The notes beneath the pieces are model-generated. The model was not told where the DNA came from. It did not search any database and was given only the letters and a program-made list of their open reading frames with translations. From Saccoglossus kowalevskii (Eukaryota; Hemichordata; Enteropneusta; Harrimaniidae): a stretch of 31,749 nucleotides of DNA. Where the stretch lies: contig NW_003113961.1 of NCBI RefSeq assembly GCF_000003605.2, forward strand, positions 25,138 to 56,886, given 5' to 3'. Positions 30,591 to 31,749 of this stretch are shown here, in pieces (position 1 is the stretch's first letter; every line of letters starts with the position of its first letter). Both the position numbers and the translations under genes were made by a program.

Positions 30591-31268
30591 AACTAACGAC
30601 CCAGTTGTTAAATTATTTTTTTCTAATTAGAATTTACTATATTTCGTTGGGATATATTTATTTGTCAGGATAGTCTTATGGCAAACAGAAATTGCATGAA
30701 TTGAAAATTTTTTGACAATCGACAATTTAGAGTCGTCAAATTCCGTTCAAAAAAACATTAAGCCGAGCACGACGCGGTGCGGCGGATGTGGTGCTGTGAT
30801 GGTGATGATTGTGAATATAAATATTGACTTATTATTTCAAATGTATAAATTATGTTGTAAATAATTTAAAACGAAAATTAGCGTAAGTGCGAATATTGAT
30901 ACAGTCTTCATCTGATGCTGTGCATCATGATTACTGAATCTAAATCTTACACAGGCCACTCATTGCTGTAATATGGTTGACGGGGTGCGAGTTTAGAATG
31001 TTACTTTCATTATAGCAACAGTTTCTGACATTTGCCGGTAAACTATGATAGATAGTACAGCGAGTTAATGCTACAATTGTTGCATGTATAGTTTGAAGCT
31101 GCCAATTAAATGTGACATTTTATCAATGCCTTACCTAAACTACTTAAATAGTTCGTTATATAATCCGATAGTATATTCACCTTCCAATTAATGTTCTACG
31201 TCTGAACACATCGTATGTGACGTCGTATACGTTACTTATCATATTTTGTGTGGTAAGTGAACATTTGA
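30591..31268. other. Non-coding stretch
   Basis: AT-rich, with a short CG-rich segment at 30770-30800 (GCACGACGCGGTGCGGCGG). No gene was recognised. Confidence 0.5.
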
Positions 31269-31749
31269 ATGCCGACATACGCGAATTCGTGTATTTTTGA
31301 TGAAAATTGTAAAACGCTTCGAGCACAGCCTTGCGCCCTCTATGCAGAAATTAGAAAATCTGATGCCATTATAACAAGTGACAATTTTATGGATCACTTT
31401 AATAAGCTATATAATAATAATAACATAAAGAATAATAAAATTGACCAAGACTTATTAGCAAAGGAGGACTTAAAAAACTACAATGCAGTGTTGAACGAAG
31501 AGATTAAAAAATCATGAAGTGATGATATTCAACACAAGTAACAGAGTACTGAAAAACCAAACTTTTATTGTAGATGGTAAAAACATAACACCAGTCAAGG
31601 AGTTCTGTTATTTGGGTATGATATTCACTCCGAATGGAAAATTTAAAACAAACCATTGTATGCTAAAAAATAAAGCAATGAAGACAATATTTGCCATTAG
31701 ACAAACTATACTGGATCATAAAATGATTTCAACTTCATTGTGTTTAAAA
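31269..31749 (+). pseudogene. Internally deleted LINE open reading frame, runs off window
   Basis: 31269-31517 encodes the region between endonuclease and reverse transcriptase of a CR1/jockey-like LINE (SDNFMDHFNKLYNNNN, then LNEEIKK). From 31516, in another frame, the sequence is the C-terminal end of the reverse transcriptase (EVMIFNTSNRVLKNQTF, EFCYLGMIFTPNGKFK). All catalytic motifs, roughly 300 residues, are missing between the two, so this is a deletion derivative. It has the same orientation as the upstream gene and may lie in one of its introns. Confidence 0.85.

Overview
The window is animal nuclear DNA: AT-rich, repeat-dense, with GT-AG introns and genes split into small exons. The combination of a clear MBOAT7 orthologue, 5S-derived repeats, non-LTR retrotransposon relics and many short inverted-repeat elements fits a marine invertebrate. 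I cannot name the phylum from sequence alone.

Two protein-coding genes are supported. The first, on the minus strand (22198 down to 9101), is a complete lysophosphatidylinositol acyltransferase gene, MBOAT7. It has six coding exons whose phases all join cleanly to give 462 residues. Asn323 and His356 are in place and the protein ends in a KKXX-type dilysine tail. The second starts on the plus strand at 23973 and runs out of the window. Three consecutive exons (23973-24177, 27539-27600, 27859-27945) join in frame to give 118 residues. The end of this piece loosely resembles the GTPase-binding region of formins, but the identity is open. The two genes are head to head across about 1.8 kb.

Layout: 1-2.2 kb holds a broken minus-strand reading frame that looks like a beta-1,3-glycosyltransferase (GT31) pseudogene. 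3.6-5.4 kb is a degenerate tandem cluster of 5S rRNA-like units on the minus strand. 5.4-6.6 kb has promoter-like features, including three perfect CRE palindromes, a TATA box, a splice donor and acceptor and a poly(A) signal. 7.36-7.87 kb is a 102-bp satellite. 8-22.2 kb is MBOAT7; its introns contain a TA-flanked DNA element with internal 157-bp repeats, a second nested short element, inverted repeat pairs, a LINE reverse-transcriptase relic and an 85-bp satellite. 24.2-27.5 kb is intron 1 of the plus-strand gene and holds a 28-bp hairpin satellite. The right end is mostly non-coding and finishes in a LINE copy that lacks its reverse-transcriptase core.

The most striking observation is the 85-bp satellite at about 16.5-17.64 kb. 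Its unit straddles the 3' end of MBOAT7 exon 3 and the adjoining intron, so about 45 nt of coding sequence plus the 5' splice site have been copied twelve more times into the intron. This leaves the authentic donor beside a ladder of near-identical decoy donors.
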